DNA of 13,562 nt from NCBI GenBank assembly GCA_002299245.1, contig DBOI01000076.1, positions 5,023 to 18,584 on the forward strand, in the 5' to 3' direction. The number at the start of each line of letters is the position of its first letter. The stretch's first letter is position 1. The translations under genes and the position numbers were made by a program. Below, one piece after another: positions 5,981 to 12,617 of this stretch. Under the pieces are notes generated by a model, which was not told where the DNA came from, ran no database searches, and saw nothing but the letters and a program-made list of their open reading frames with translations. Source of the DNA: Hydrogenovibrio sp. UBA650 (GTDB taxonomy: Bacteria > Pseudomonadota > Gammaproteobacteria > Thiomicrospirales > Thiomicrospiraceae).

Positions 5981-6253
5981 TTATTTAACTGAGTTGTATT
6001 CATCTGGCATTGTAATGTCTTGATTTTCAAACAAGAACTTTTGCATCTCTTCTTGTAAAAAGGATCGCGCTTTCGGGTCAAGACTCGACAAACGATATTC
6101 GTTTATAAGAATAGTTTGTTGATTTAACCACTGCTTCCAAGCCTCTTTAGAAATATTCTCATATACTTTTTGACCAAGCTCACCCGGAAAAGGAGCAAAA
6201 TCCAAGCCTTCAAGCTCCTCACCCATCTTTGCACAGTTTACAGTTCTACTCAT
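5981..6253 (-). CDS. yggX: Fe(2+)-trafficking / oxidative protection protein YggX
   Basis: A 90-residue cytoplasmic protein (E. coli YggX is 91) beginning MSRTVNC. Cys7 is kept, followed by PGELGxKxYxxISKEAW and QTxLINE, the family core. In enterobacteria it protects Fe-S clusters and limits iron-driven oxidative DNA damage, with expression tied to SoxRS; whether it directly shuttles Fe(2+) is debated. It follows mutY by 46 bases on the same strand, as in E. coli. Its partner MutY carries a 4Fe-4S cluster, which makes the pairing sensible. A GGAG ribosome site lies about ten bases before the ATG. No separate promoter is evident in the gap, so it probably shares the mutY transcript with the EAL-HDOD and receiver genes. 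Confidence 0.97.
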   Translation of the reverse strand: MSRTVNCAKMGEELEGLDFAPFPGELGQKVYENISKEAWKQWLNQQTILINEYRLSSLDPKARSFLQEEMQKFLFENQDITMPDEYNSVK

Positions 6254-6299
6254 ATTGTTATTACTCCATAGCCCGTATTTGATATTTATTTCTGCTCTA

Positions 6300-7412
6300 T
6301 TATAGAGAAGAAATCATTTTACGAATAGGCACCGGTACCCCTATTTCACCTGATTTTAATCGATTAATATCAAACCATTGATGATGGGCGACACTGTATT
6401 CGGCAGGAGTCTCCTGGACACGATTAGAAGGCTGGCCTATCTCGTAATCCGTCGAAGCCTGAAAGATTAAAGGAAAGATATCTAAATGATAGTGCGAAAA
6501 GCTATGTCTGAAAGGTTCTCCTTCAGAGAGACTGTGAGCATCATGTCTATGAATCTCGCCATTCAAAAAATCTACAGCTCGATCATAAGAATCAAATTCA
6601 GGCAAACTCCACAGACCTGCCCAAATACCTTTCTGGGGGCGTTTATATAAAAAAACCTGCTCAGCACTGTTTTTTTGCAGAAGCAACCACTTCTGCTTTA
6701 CCGGCTTATTTTTTTTTGGTTTTGAGTTGGGAAAGCTTGCTACTTGATCGGTTTTTAAAGCTCTACAATCCGTTTTAACAGGACACAGATTGCAATTTGG
6801 TTTACTGCGTTTACAAAGCGTTGCCCCAAGATCCATAATGGCTTGAGTATAGTCAGCAAAGTCTGTTTCCGGCGTTAGATTGTCGGCCAAACCCCACATT
6901 TGATTCTCTACCCTCTTTTCACCAGGCCAGCCTTCAATCGCAAAATAGCGACTCAGAACACGTTTAACATTACCATCTAGAATGGGGAATCTTTGCTGTA
7001 AACTAATTGACAGAATGGCTCCAGCAGTAGAACGCCCTATTCCAGGCAAATTGAGAACCTCATCAAAACTCTTGGGGAAAACGCCGTTGTGTTGTTCAAC
7101 AATCAATTGAGCAGCTTTATGGAGATTGCGCCCGCGAGCATAGTAACCAAGTCCTGCCCAGTGAGATAACACCTCATCTTGTGAAGCTGCAGCAAGATCC
7201 GAAACCTCTGGAAAACGTTGCATAAAACGTTCAAAGTAAGGAATAACTGTCACCACTTGAGTTTGTTGCAACATAATCTCTGAAACCCAAACACGGTATG
7301 GATTAATATCTTTCTGCCACGGTAAATCATGCCTGCCGTGGTCTTTAAACCAGTCGAGCAAAGGTTGAGTAAATTGACTCTTTAAAGTTGGAGAGGTATC
7401 AACTTGGTTCAA
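6300..7412 (-). CDS. mutY: A/G-specific adenine DNA glycosylase MutY
   Basis: Removes adenine mispaired with 8-oxoguanine, preventing G-to-T transversions. It has 370 residues (E. coli 350). Catalytic Glu45 is in VSEIMLQQTQV and Asp146 in ILDGNVKRVL, with the helix-hairpin-helix GIGRSTAGAI before it. The 4Fe-4S ligands are C200, C207, C210 and C216 (C-x6-C-x2-C-x5-C). The C-terminal NUDIX-like domain that reads 8-oxoG carries FRHSFSHYHLDI. The start is a TTG with only a distant AAGG (12-base spacing) upstream. No in-frame ATG exists before the catalytic helix (first internal Met is residue 47), and the product would start about eight residues before the E. coli protein, so TTG is the best choice. 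It diverges from trmB and leads the yggX, EAL-HDOD and receiver genes. Confidence 0.97.
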   Translation of the reverse strand: MNQVDTSPTLKSQFTQPLLDWFKDHGRHDLPWQKDINPYRVWVSEIMLQQTQVVTVIPYFERFMQRFPEVSDLAAASQDEVLSHWAGLGYYARGRNLHKAAQLIVEQHNGVFPKSFDEVLNLPGIGRSTAGAILSISLQQRFPILDGNVKRVLSRYFAIEGWPGEKRVENQMWGLADNLTPETDFADYTQAIMDLGATLCKRSKPNCNLCPVKTDCRALKTDQVASFPNSKPKKNKPVKQKWLLLQKNSAEQVFLYKRPQKGIWAGLWSLPEFDSYDRAVDFLNGEIHRHDAHSLSEGEPFRHSFSHYHLDIFPLIFQASTDYEIGQPSNRVQETPAEYSVAHHQWFDINRLKSGEIGVPVPIRKMISSL

Positions 7413-7477
7413 CGGAAAATGTGACCTTTGTTTAGGAAGCCCCGAATAACTCCAGTAAATTCAAGGCTCCCATTAGT

Positions 7478-7500
7478 TATAATATGTCCTTCAAATTATA
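7478..7500. promoter_or_regulatory. Face-to-face -10 elements for trmB (+) and mutY (-)
   Basis: A perfect TATAAT on the plus strand (7478-7483) and a perfect TATAAT on the minus strand (7500-7495) face each other across 11 bases in the 108-base trmB/mutY gap. Predicted starts would be near 7490 (rightward) and 7488 (leftward), so two polymerases could not bind together. The -35 regions are poor on both strands, which lowers confidence. Confidence 0.45.
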
Positions 7501-7520
7501 ACTCAGTCACAGTTAAGAAT

Positions 7521-8225
7521 ATGTCTGAAACCAAAAACGAAAATCCAAAAATAACTCATCGAATTAAAAGCTTTGTGCTTCGCCAAGGTCGCTTATCGGC
7601 AGCTCAAAAAAGTGCAATTGAATCTCAATGGCCTGAATTCGGTTTAGAACTCAAAAACCAACTACTTGATTTAACAGGCCTGTTTGGCAGAGAGGCTCCA
7701 ACTATTCTGGAAATTGGCTTTGGTATGGGAAAAAGCCTTGCGGAAATGGCAGAAGCCAATCCAGATCAGAATTACATAGGTATTGAAGTTCACCGTCCTG
7801 GAGTCGGAGCCCTACTTAAACTGGTTGAAGAGAAAGGCCTGACCAATATTCGTGTTTTTAACGAAGATGCATATGAAGTTCTAGAGCGGATGATTCCTGA
7901 AAATTCACTGGCAGCCGTCTACCTGTTTTTTCCCGATCCATGGCATAAAAAACGCCACCATAAACGCCGCATTGTTCAACCGGAGTTTGCACAAAAGATT
8001 CGTAAACATATAAAAATCGGCGGCCAATTTCACATGGCTACCGACTGGGAAAACTATGCAGAACACATGATGGAAGTGATGAGCCATGCCGAAGGTTACA
8101 ACAACATCAGTGGTACTGGTGAATATACACCAAGACCTGATTATCGTCCATTGACCAAATTTGAAGCTCGAGGCCACCGCTTGGGTCATGGAGTCTGGGA
8201 TCTGATTTTTGAAAGACAGTCTTAA
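7521..8225 (+). CDS. trmB: tRNA (guanine-N7-)-methyltransferase TrmB
   Basis: Makes m7G46 in the tRNA variable loop using S-adenosylmethionine. It has 234 residues (E. coli 239). The SAM-binding motif I EIGFGMG is at 64-70, followed by GIEVHRPGVG, then the family signature FFPDPWHKKRHHKRR, ATDWENYAEHM, and RPLTKFEARGHRLGHGVWDL at the C-terminus. A longer frame opens at TTG 7428, but its first 31 residues have no family resemblance and overlap the promoter region, so I chose ATG 7521. The ribosome site is weak (AAG four bases upstream). The gene diverges from mutY, as in E. coli. The stop is 20 bases from the convergent AsmA-like stop. A short bulged hairpin (8221-8237) spans the end without a T-tract, so overlapping 3' ends are possible. 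Confidence 0.97.
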   Translation: MSETKNENPKITHRIKSFVLRQGRLSAAQKSAIESQWPEFGLELKNQLLDLTGLFGREAPTILEIGFGMGKSLAEMAEANPDQNYIGIEVHRPGVGALLKLVEEKGLTNIRVFNEDAYEVLERMIPENSLAAVYLFFPDPWHKKRHHKRRIVQPEFAQKIRKHIKIGGQFHMATDWENYAEHMMEVMSHAEGYNNISGTGEYTPRPDYRPLTKFEARGHRLGHGVWDLIFERQS

Positions 8226-8245
8226 GCGATTGCTAAGCTGTGAAA

Positions 8246-9367
8246 TTACGCGGTTTTAGCCAGCCTCTCCAGCTTCAGTGTTTTGCCATCCCAATGAAAC
8301 TTGAGGTCCCCCTTTATTTCTTTTAGCAGCTGGGGGCTTTCAGGCTCAGGAAAACCTAACCGTTTTATCCATTTAGCAATATCTAATTGCTGGTTAATAA
8401 ATTTACCTTTAAATTCCGGACTTGCGCCAAATTCACCTTGAAAGCTAGTGACTACCTGAGACTCTAAACCATCAATCACTGCGTCTACAACATCAATTGT
8501 CTGTCTTTCAAAATCTAATACCAGTTGCTTACCAATTGTCGCAAAACGAATGTCTGGTAAGTTGTGATCTTGCGGAAGCTTGAGTTTGAATACACCATTC
8601 CAATTGTGTAAATGAAACTGGGTAAATTTTTTCTTTAACTGTAAATCACCATTTATCTCAAAATCAAACACTCTAGGGGCTTGGCTATGTTCATAAGTAA
8701 AGTCACTGCTAACTCTAAAGGACTCACCGGGCCGAACATCAAAAGTAATTAGGTTGCCCTCTTTGATACTCACTTTGAGTTTTTCAGGCTCATGCTCAAA
8801 TACAATTTCAGCGCCTTTTATGGCCAAACTCTCTAAATACCAATCCGGAGTCGATTCAGAGCTAGTTTCTTGATTATCCGAAGATGATGACTTAAGAAGA
8901 TTCTGGGCATTGAACTCATTAGCAAATCCGTACTCTTTTCTTAACCATGAAGAGAGCAACGGAATATCACTCCAATTATCGCCATGTATATTTTTTATCA
9001 AATGAAGCTTGGGCTCTATGAGTTCAAGACTGATTATTTCGAGTTTACTGGATAGGAATAGTTGCTTTAGAGAAAGCTCAATGTGAGCCTCTTGCATAGT
9101 CAATAAATAAGGTTGTTTGAAACCTGGAGGATTTTTCATACTCAACTTTCCAACATTGAATACAAATGGTAATACCGATGCTTCCACCTCTCCTTCAATG
9201 GTAAAGTCACGTTTGGTTAAATCAGCAATTTCTTTTTCAATTTGTGGTTTGTACTTGTTAAAGTCGATCAAACTAACTGCACCAGCAAAAGCCAGAAAAA
9301 TCAAAAAAGGAATAATTGCTAAAACCAATATTGAGCGTTTTAGCCATTTCAGCGTTGTGCGAGTCAA
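8246..9367 (-). CDS. AsmA-like protein, short form lacking the C-terminal half
   Basis: A 373-residue protein with one N-terminal membrane segment (about 13-34, ILVLAIIPFLIFLAFAGAV) and then a periplasmic AsmA-type region beginning DFNKYKPQIEKEIADLTKRDFTIEG. E. coli AsmA is about 617 residues. This protein stops in the stretch GDLKFHWDGKTLKLERLAKTA, roughly where full-length relatives continue into their C-terminal domain. The next 20 bases lead straight into trmB on the other strand, so no remnant of that domain is present. AsmA-family proteins are implicated in outer-membrane assembly and in phospholipid transport between membranes; a half-length form may have a different role or be decaying. 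The start is TTG with GAAAGG about nine bases upstream and an in-frame stop behind it. It follows the GGDEF-EAL gene by 25 bases and is probably co-transcribed. Confidence 0.8.
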   Translation of the reverse strand: MTRTTLKWLKRSILVLAIIPFLIFLAFAGAVSLIDFNKYKPQIEKEIADLTKRDFTIEGEVEASVLPFVFNVGKLSMKNPPGFKQPYLLTMQEAHIELSLKQLFLSSKLEIISLELIEPKLHLIKNIHGDNWSDIPLLSSWLRKEYGFANEFNAQNLLKSSSSDNQETSSESTPDWYLESLAIKGAEIVFEHEPEKLKVSIKEGNLITFDVRPGESFRVSSDFTYEHSQAPRVFDFEINGDLQLKKKFTQFHLHNWNGVFKLKLPQDHNLPDIRFATIGKQLVLDFERQTIDVVDAVIDGLESQVVTSFQGEFGASPEFKGKFINQQLDIAKWIKRLGFPEPESPQLLKEIKGDLKFHWDGKTLKLERLAKTA

Positions 9368-9392
9368 AATTACAGGCCTTTCTAGTTATTGG

Positions 9393-10727
9393 TTAATATT
9401 CATCTAATTTTTGCAGCTCTTCAAAAAAACCATCTTGATCCATCGGGTGAATACAGAGACGTTCAAAATTAGATTCGCTTAAGGGTTCAGAGAACAGTGG
9501 ACCTTTCATCAAATAGCAGTTAAGAGTCATCAGCATTTCCTGCTGGTCAAATGAAGTCACACCGGAGGCCACTACTTTTTTGTTGAGCATCTGTCCCATT
9601 TGAACTAAAGCTTCTGCCATGGAAGCAATTGATCTTTTGTTTGTCATCTCATTGGTAAACGTCGGGCTCAAATTTAACTGACCAATTGGCCAATCATGGA
9701 GTTTTAATGGTGACAAATGACCCGTGCCAAAATTCTGTACTGCGACTTCGACACCTAGTTTTTGTAGTTCATAGAGCTGTTTTTCAACAGGAAAGCGCTG
9801 TGCATTTAGACTAGAGTCATTTAGCTGAAGAACAATATTTTCGGCGGACTGCTCGTATTGCCCCAAAAGTACTTCAAGCCACTCTATAAAGCCGTTTTGG
9901 TGAAAATGAGTTGGGCGTATTGGAACAATAATATCAACAACCAGCTCACTTTCCTGCATTCTCTGTAAAAACTCACAGCCGCGCGCAAGCATCCACTCAC
10001 TCAGGCTAATGGCAACTTGTGATTCATCGGCAATCGCAAACAACTCTTCTTGATCCAAACTTTGCAATTCTGGTATTTGGCTACAGCTAACATGCAATTC
10101 TGCGCCAGTAATACTATTATTCTGAACATCAAATACTGGCAGGTAATTAAGTTCCAATAGCTCTTCTCGCAAAGCCTTTCTCAACAGAGTTTGAATTCTG
10201 CGACGATACTCGATCTTTTTAATCATCTGCTGATGGAAGAATACCATCTGATTTCTGCCAGAATTCTTTGCTCGATACATTGCTAAATCGGCATACTTCA
10301 ATAGCTCGGCTAGATCAGAACTGTCAGTAGGCAAGAGTGAAATACCAATGGAAGCGCCAATCTCAACTTCAGTAGTATCTAGTAATATTGGTTGGCTCAG
10401 CGAGTAAATGATTCGATTAGCTATTTTTTCAACATTAACAACAGATTGTTCTTTTTGCAGCAGAACAACAAACTCGTCGCCTCCAATACGGCCGACAAAA
10501 TCGGTTGGACTGTCTACCTCCGCCTCAATTAATTGAGCAACCATTTGCAGCAATAAATCACCCGCTTTGTGGCCTAAAGAATCATTAACAAATTTAAAGC
10601 GGTCAAGATCGATAAACAGAATGGCTTTAGCCTCAGAGCCATGATCAATTGAGTCTTTAGCTTTGGCTAACCAACCTTCTCGATTCAAAACCTGGGTTAA
10701 ACTGTCTGTATTTGCTTGTGTTGCCAT
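9393..10727 (-). CDS. Diguanylate cyclase (GGDEF) with degenerate EAL domain
   Basis: A 444-residue cytoplasmic protein with no membrane segment and no sensor domain: it opens directly into the GGDEF fold (TDSLTQVLNR at 7-16). GGDEF is perfect at 82-86, with FIDLDRFKFVND (38-49) supplying metal and base contacts, so c-di-GMP synthesis is expected. The inhibitory I-site RxxD is SPTD (73-76), lacking the Arg. The EAL domain (about 180-435) keeps only E210 of the catalytic set. Substitutions are Asn to P269, Glu to Q301, Asp-Asp to Q331-N332, Lys to N352, Glu to S388, and Gln to K408. It should not hydrolyse c-di-GMP and may instead regulate, bind or dimerise. The gene lies 42 bases after hemW with a Fur-box-like site between, has no clear ribosome site before its ATG, and precedes the AsmA-like gene. 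Confidence 0.92.
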   Translation of the reverse strand: MATQANTDSLTQVLNREGWLAKAKDSIDHGSEAKAILFIDLDRFKFVNDSLGHKAGDLLLQMVAQLIEAEVDSPTDFVGRIGGDEFVVLLQKEQSVVNVEKIANRIIYSLSQPILLDTTEVEIGASIGISLLPTDSSDLAELLKYADLAMYRAKNSGRNQMVFFHQQMIKKIEYRRRIQTLLRKALREELLELNYLPVFDVQNNSITGAELHVSCSQIPELQSLDQEELFAIADESQVAISLSEWMLARGCEFLQRMQESELVVDIIVPIRPTHFHQNGFIEWLEVLLGQYEQSAENIVLQLNDSSLNAQRFPVEKQLYELQKLGVEVAVQNFGTGHLSPLKLHDWPIGQLNLSPTFTNEMTNKRSIASMAEALVQMGQMLNKKVVASGVTSFDQQEMLMTLNCYLMKGPLFSEPLSESNFERLCIHPMDQDGFFEELQKLDEY

Positions 10728-10732
10728 TAGGT

Positions 10733-10751
10733 ATATTTGATAATCATTATT
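10733..10751. promoter_or_regulatory. Fur-box-like sequence upstream of the GGDEF-EAL gene
   Basis: Positions 10739-10750 read GATAATCATTAT, matching twelve consecutive bases of the 19-base E. coli Fur consensus. The full 19-base alignment scores 13/19, with the left half poor. It lies five bases upstream of the GGDEF-EAL ATG in the 42-base gap after hemW. Iron control of this gene is inference; in AT-rich DNA such a match can arise by chance. Confidence 0.42.
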
Positions 10752-10769
10752 TAGCGATTAGCGTTTATT

Positions 10770-11921
10770 TTACTGTAGGAAGGCTCCAATCACATCATTC
10801 AAATACTGTTTTCCTTTATTGGTCAGATTTAACTGCCGACCTTGAACAATAATCAGCTTGTCAGCCTCCAGACCATTAATCTTTGGCATTATCGAATCTA
10901 ACTCTAGGCCTGTTCTTTTGGCAAACAACTCCAGATTAAAGCCTGACTGTAAACGCAAAGCGTTGAGCATAAATTCAAATTCTAAATCATCGGGTTCCAG
11001 CCAGGTAATTCGCCCACTATCACCGCGATTAATCGCCTCAACATACCCTCCCGGAGATGCGGGCATCTGAGTTCTAAACACCTTACCTTGTGGCGCCATG
11101 GTTATTTTTCCATGGGCTCCGGCACCCAGTCCTATATAGTCGCCAAATTGCCAATAGTTATAATTGTGTCGGCACATCTTTCTGGGTTGAGCATAAGCCG
11201 ATACTTCATAATGTTGATAACCTTTATCCGCAATTAGCTTTTGACAGGCCTGCTGCATTTCCCAAGCGAGATCATCTTCAGGTAAAACTGGAGGGTTTTT
11301 ATAAAAGGGGGTATTCGGCTCTACAGTAAGTTGATAATGTGACAGATGTGGAGGTTCAAATTGTAAAGCCTGTTCCACATCATCAATCGCTTGCTGTAAT
11401 GATTGCTGTGGCAGGGCAAACATCAAGTCAAGATTAAAATTATTAAACCCTGCTTTTTTAGCTGCCTCTATTGCCAAACAAGCCTCCTCAGAAGAATGAA
11501 TTCTTCCCAGAGATTTAAGTTTTTCATTATCAAAACTCTGAATTCCCATCGATAAACGATTAATCCCGGCCTGATAAAAACCGGCAAACTTTTCAAAATC
11601 AACAGTGCCTGGATTGGCCTCTAAGGTAATCTCAATTTCTGGGCCAAAACCGAGTAGCGCACGCAGCTGTGAAAGCAACCAGTTCAGACCCTCTTCGGAA
11701 ATTAAACTCGGCGTTCCGCCGCCAAAAAAAATGGATTCAACAGGCCGCCCCCAGATCCCTGGTAACAGGCGTTCTAGCTGAGTAACCATGGCCTGTAGAT
11801 AGGCACGTTCATCGACATCGGTTTTTGCACTGTGAGAATTGAAGTCGCAATAGGGGCACTTCTCCACACACCATGGATAGTGAATATAGAGCGCCAAAGG
11901 CAGAGGTTGAGTAAACTGCAT
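10770..11921 (-). CDS. hemW: Radical SAM heme chaperone HemW
   Basis: A 383-residue radical-SAM protein (E. coli HemW 378). The cluster motif is C18-x3-C22-x2-C25 in WCVEKCPYCDFN, followed by FFGGGTPSLI, EANPGT, RLSMGIQSFD and the HemW-characteristic RHNYNYWQFGDYIGLGAGAHG. Family members bind heme and deliver it to hemoproteins of the respiratory chain; they were long misannotated as the anaerobic coproporphyrinogen dehydrogenase HemN, which differs in this motif region. Only three bases separate its ATG from the rdgB stop and no Shine-Dalgarno sequence is visible, so translation is probably coupled to rdgB. The rdgB-hemW pair is conserved across gammaproteobacteria. Nothing suggests a defect. 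Confidence 0.95.
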   Translation of the reverse strand: MQFTQPLPLALYIHYPWCVEKCPYCDFNSHSAKTDVDERAYLQAMVTQLERLLPGIWGRPVESIFFGGGTPSLISEEGLNWLLSQLRALLGFGPEIEITLEANPGTVDFEKFAGFYQAGINRLSMGIQSFDNEKLKSLGRIHSSEEACLAIEAAKKAGFNNFNLDLMFALPQQSLQQAIDDVEQALQFEPPHLSHYQLTVEPNTPFYKNPPVLPEDDLAWEMQQACQKLIADKGYQHYEVSAYAQPRKMCRHNYNYWQFGDYIGLGAGAHGKITMAPQGKVFRTQMPASPGGYVEAINRGDSGRITWLEPDDLEFEFMLNALRLQSGFNLELFAKRTGLELDSIMPKINGLEADKLIIVQGRQLNLTNKGKQYLNDVIGAFLQ

Positions 11922-11924
11922 AGC

Positions 11925-12533
11925 TTAAATATTGCGGCGGAGTTGCATGGTTAAAGCATTTAAAGCCTGGGCGCGATGACTGATCTGGTTTTTTTGCTGT
12001 TTTTCCATTTCCGCGGCAGAAACCCCCAACTCATCAACCCAGAAAATTGGATCGTAACCAAAACCGCCGTCGCCACGCTTTTCGGTCAGAATTTCGCCAT
12101 ACCAACGACCCAATCCAATGATCGGGGTTGGATCATCTGCGTGCTCAACATAAACCATTGCACAATAATAGCTAGCCTGGCGCTGCTCGGCAGGCACGCC
12201 ATTCAATTCGGTAAGAAGCTTTTGCAGATTGGTTTCATCCGTCACATCTTGACCTTGTTGATCTTCCGAGTAACGTGCTGAATAGATTCCAGGCCTGCCT
12301 TTCAAGAATGAAACCTCAACCCCGGAATCGTCGGCTATAGCTGGTAGCCCTGTCATTTTAGATGCGTAGCGAGCCTTAATAATCGCATTTTCAATAAATG
12401 ACAGGCCTGTCTCTTCTGCTTCAGAATCAAAAAATTCAGACTGCGGTTTCACTTGCCACCCCAAAGGCTCTAGAATTGCGGACATCTCTGTAATTTTGCC
12501 TTTATTACCAGAAGCTAAAACCAACGACTGCAT
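11925..12533 (-). CDS. rdgB: dITP/XTP pyrophosphatase (RdgB/HAM1)
   Basis: House-cleaning NTPase that hydrolyses dITP, dXTP and ITP to monophosphates, keeping deaminated purines out of DNA and RNA. It has 202 residues from the chosen ATG. The substrate loop SGNKGK is at 8-13, followed by EETGLSFIENA (40-50), catalytic Asp69 in ADDSG (67-71), GGFGYDPIF and the C-terminal SHRAQAL. Two codons upstream there is an in-frame GTG (12539), but AAGGG lies nine bases from the ATG and only three from the GTG. Family members also begin MxxxVLATGN, so ATG 12533 is preferred. It heads a probable rdgB, hemW, GGDEF-EAL, AsmA-like transcript and diverges from yicC. Confidence 0.96.
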   Translation of the reverse strand: MQSLVLASGNKGKITEMSAILEPLGWQVKPQSEFFDSEAEETGLSFIENAIIKARYASKMTGLPAIADDSGVEVSFLKGRPGIYSARYSEDQQGQDVTDETNLQKLLTELNGVPAEQRQASYYCAMVYVEHADDPTPIIGLGRWYGEILTEKRGDGGFGYDPIFWVDELGVSAAEMEKQQKNQISHRAQALNALTMQLRRNI

Positions 12534-12547
12534 ATCCACCTACCCTT

Positions 12548-12573
12548 ATTTGCCGCGCAAATGAGGTATTATA
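12548..12573. promoter_or_regulatory. rdgB/yicC divergent promoter region with palindrome
   Basis: On the minus strand a perfect TATAAT (12573-12568) would serve rdgB. On the plus strand TATTAT (12567-12572, 5/6) would serve yicC, almost exactly superimposed. Next to them, ATTTGC-CGC-GCAAAT (12548-12562) is a perfect palindrome with a 3-base centre, falling at the start of the predicted rdgB leader. No convincing -35 elements are seen on either side. Confidence 0.42.
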
Positions 12574-12617
12574 GTCGAATAGTTTGATAATAGATTTGAG
12601 CAATTAAAGGAAAACTA

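Noticed and set aside
7428..7520. 31-residue N-terminal extension of TrmB from TTG 7428
   Set aside because: The added residues show no family resemblance and overlap the likely promoter region; ATG 7521 gives the normal TrmB length.
8221..8237. Terminator between trmB and the AsmA-like gene
   Set aside because: Six-base stem with a bulged A and no T-run on either strand; too weak to call.
10751..10763. Tandem TTAGCG-A-TTAGCG after hemW
   Set aside because: Two copies of a six-base word next to the Fur-like site; too short to claim as a distinct element.
12534..12539. GTG start for RdgB two codons upstream
   Set aside because: It is only three bases from AAGGG, while the ATG at 12533 has nine-base spacing and the family-typical N-terminus.
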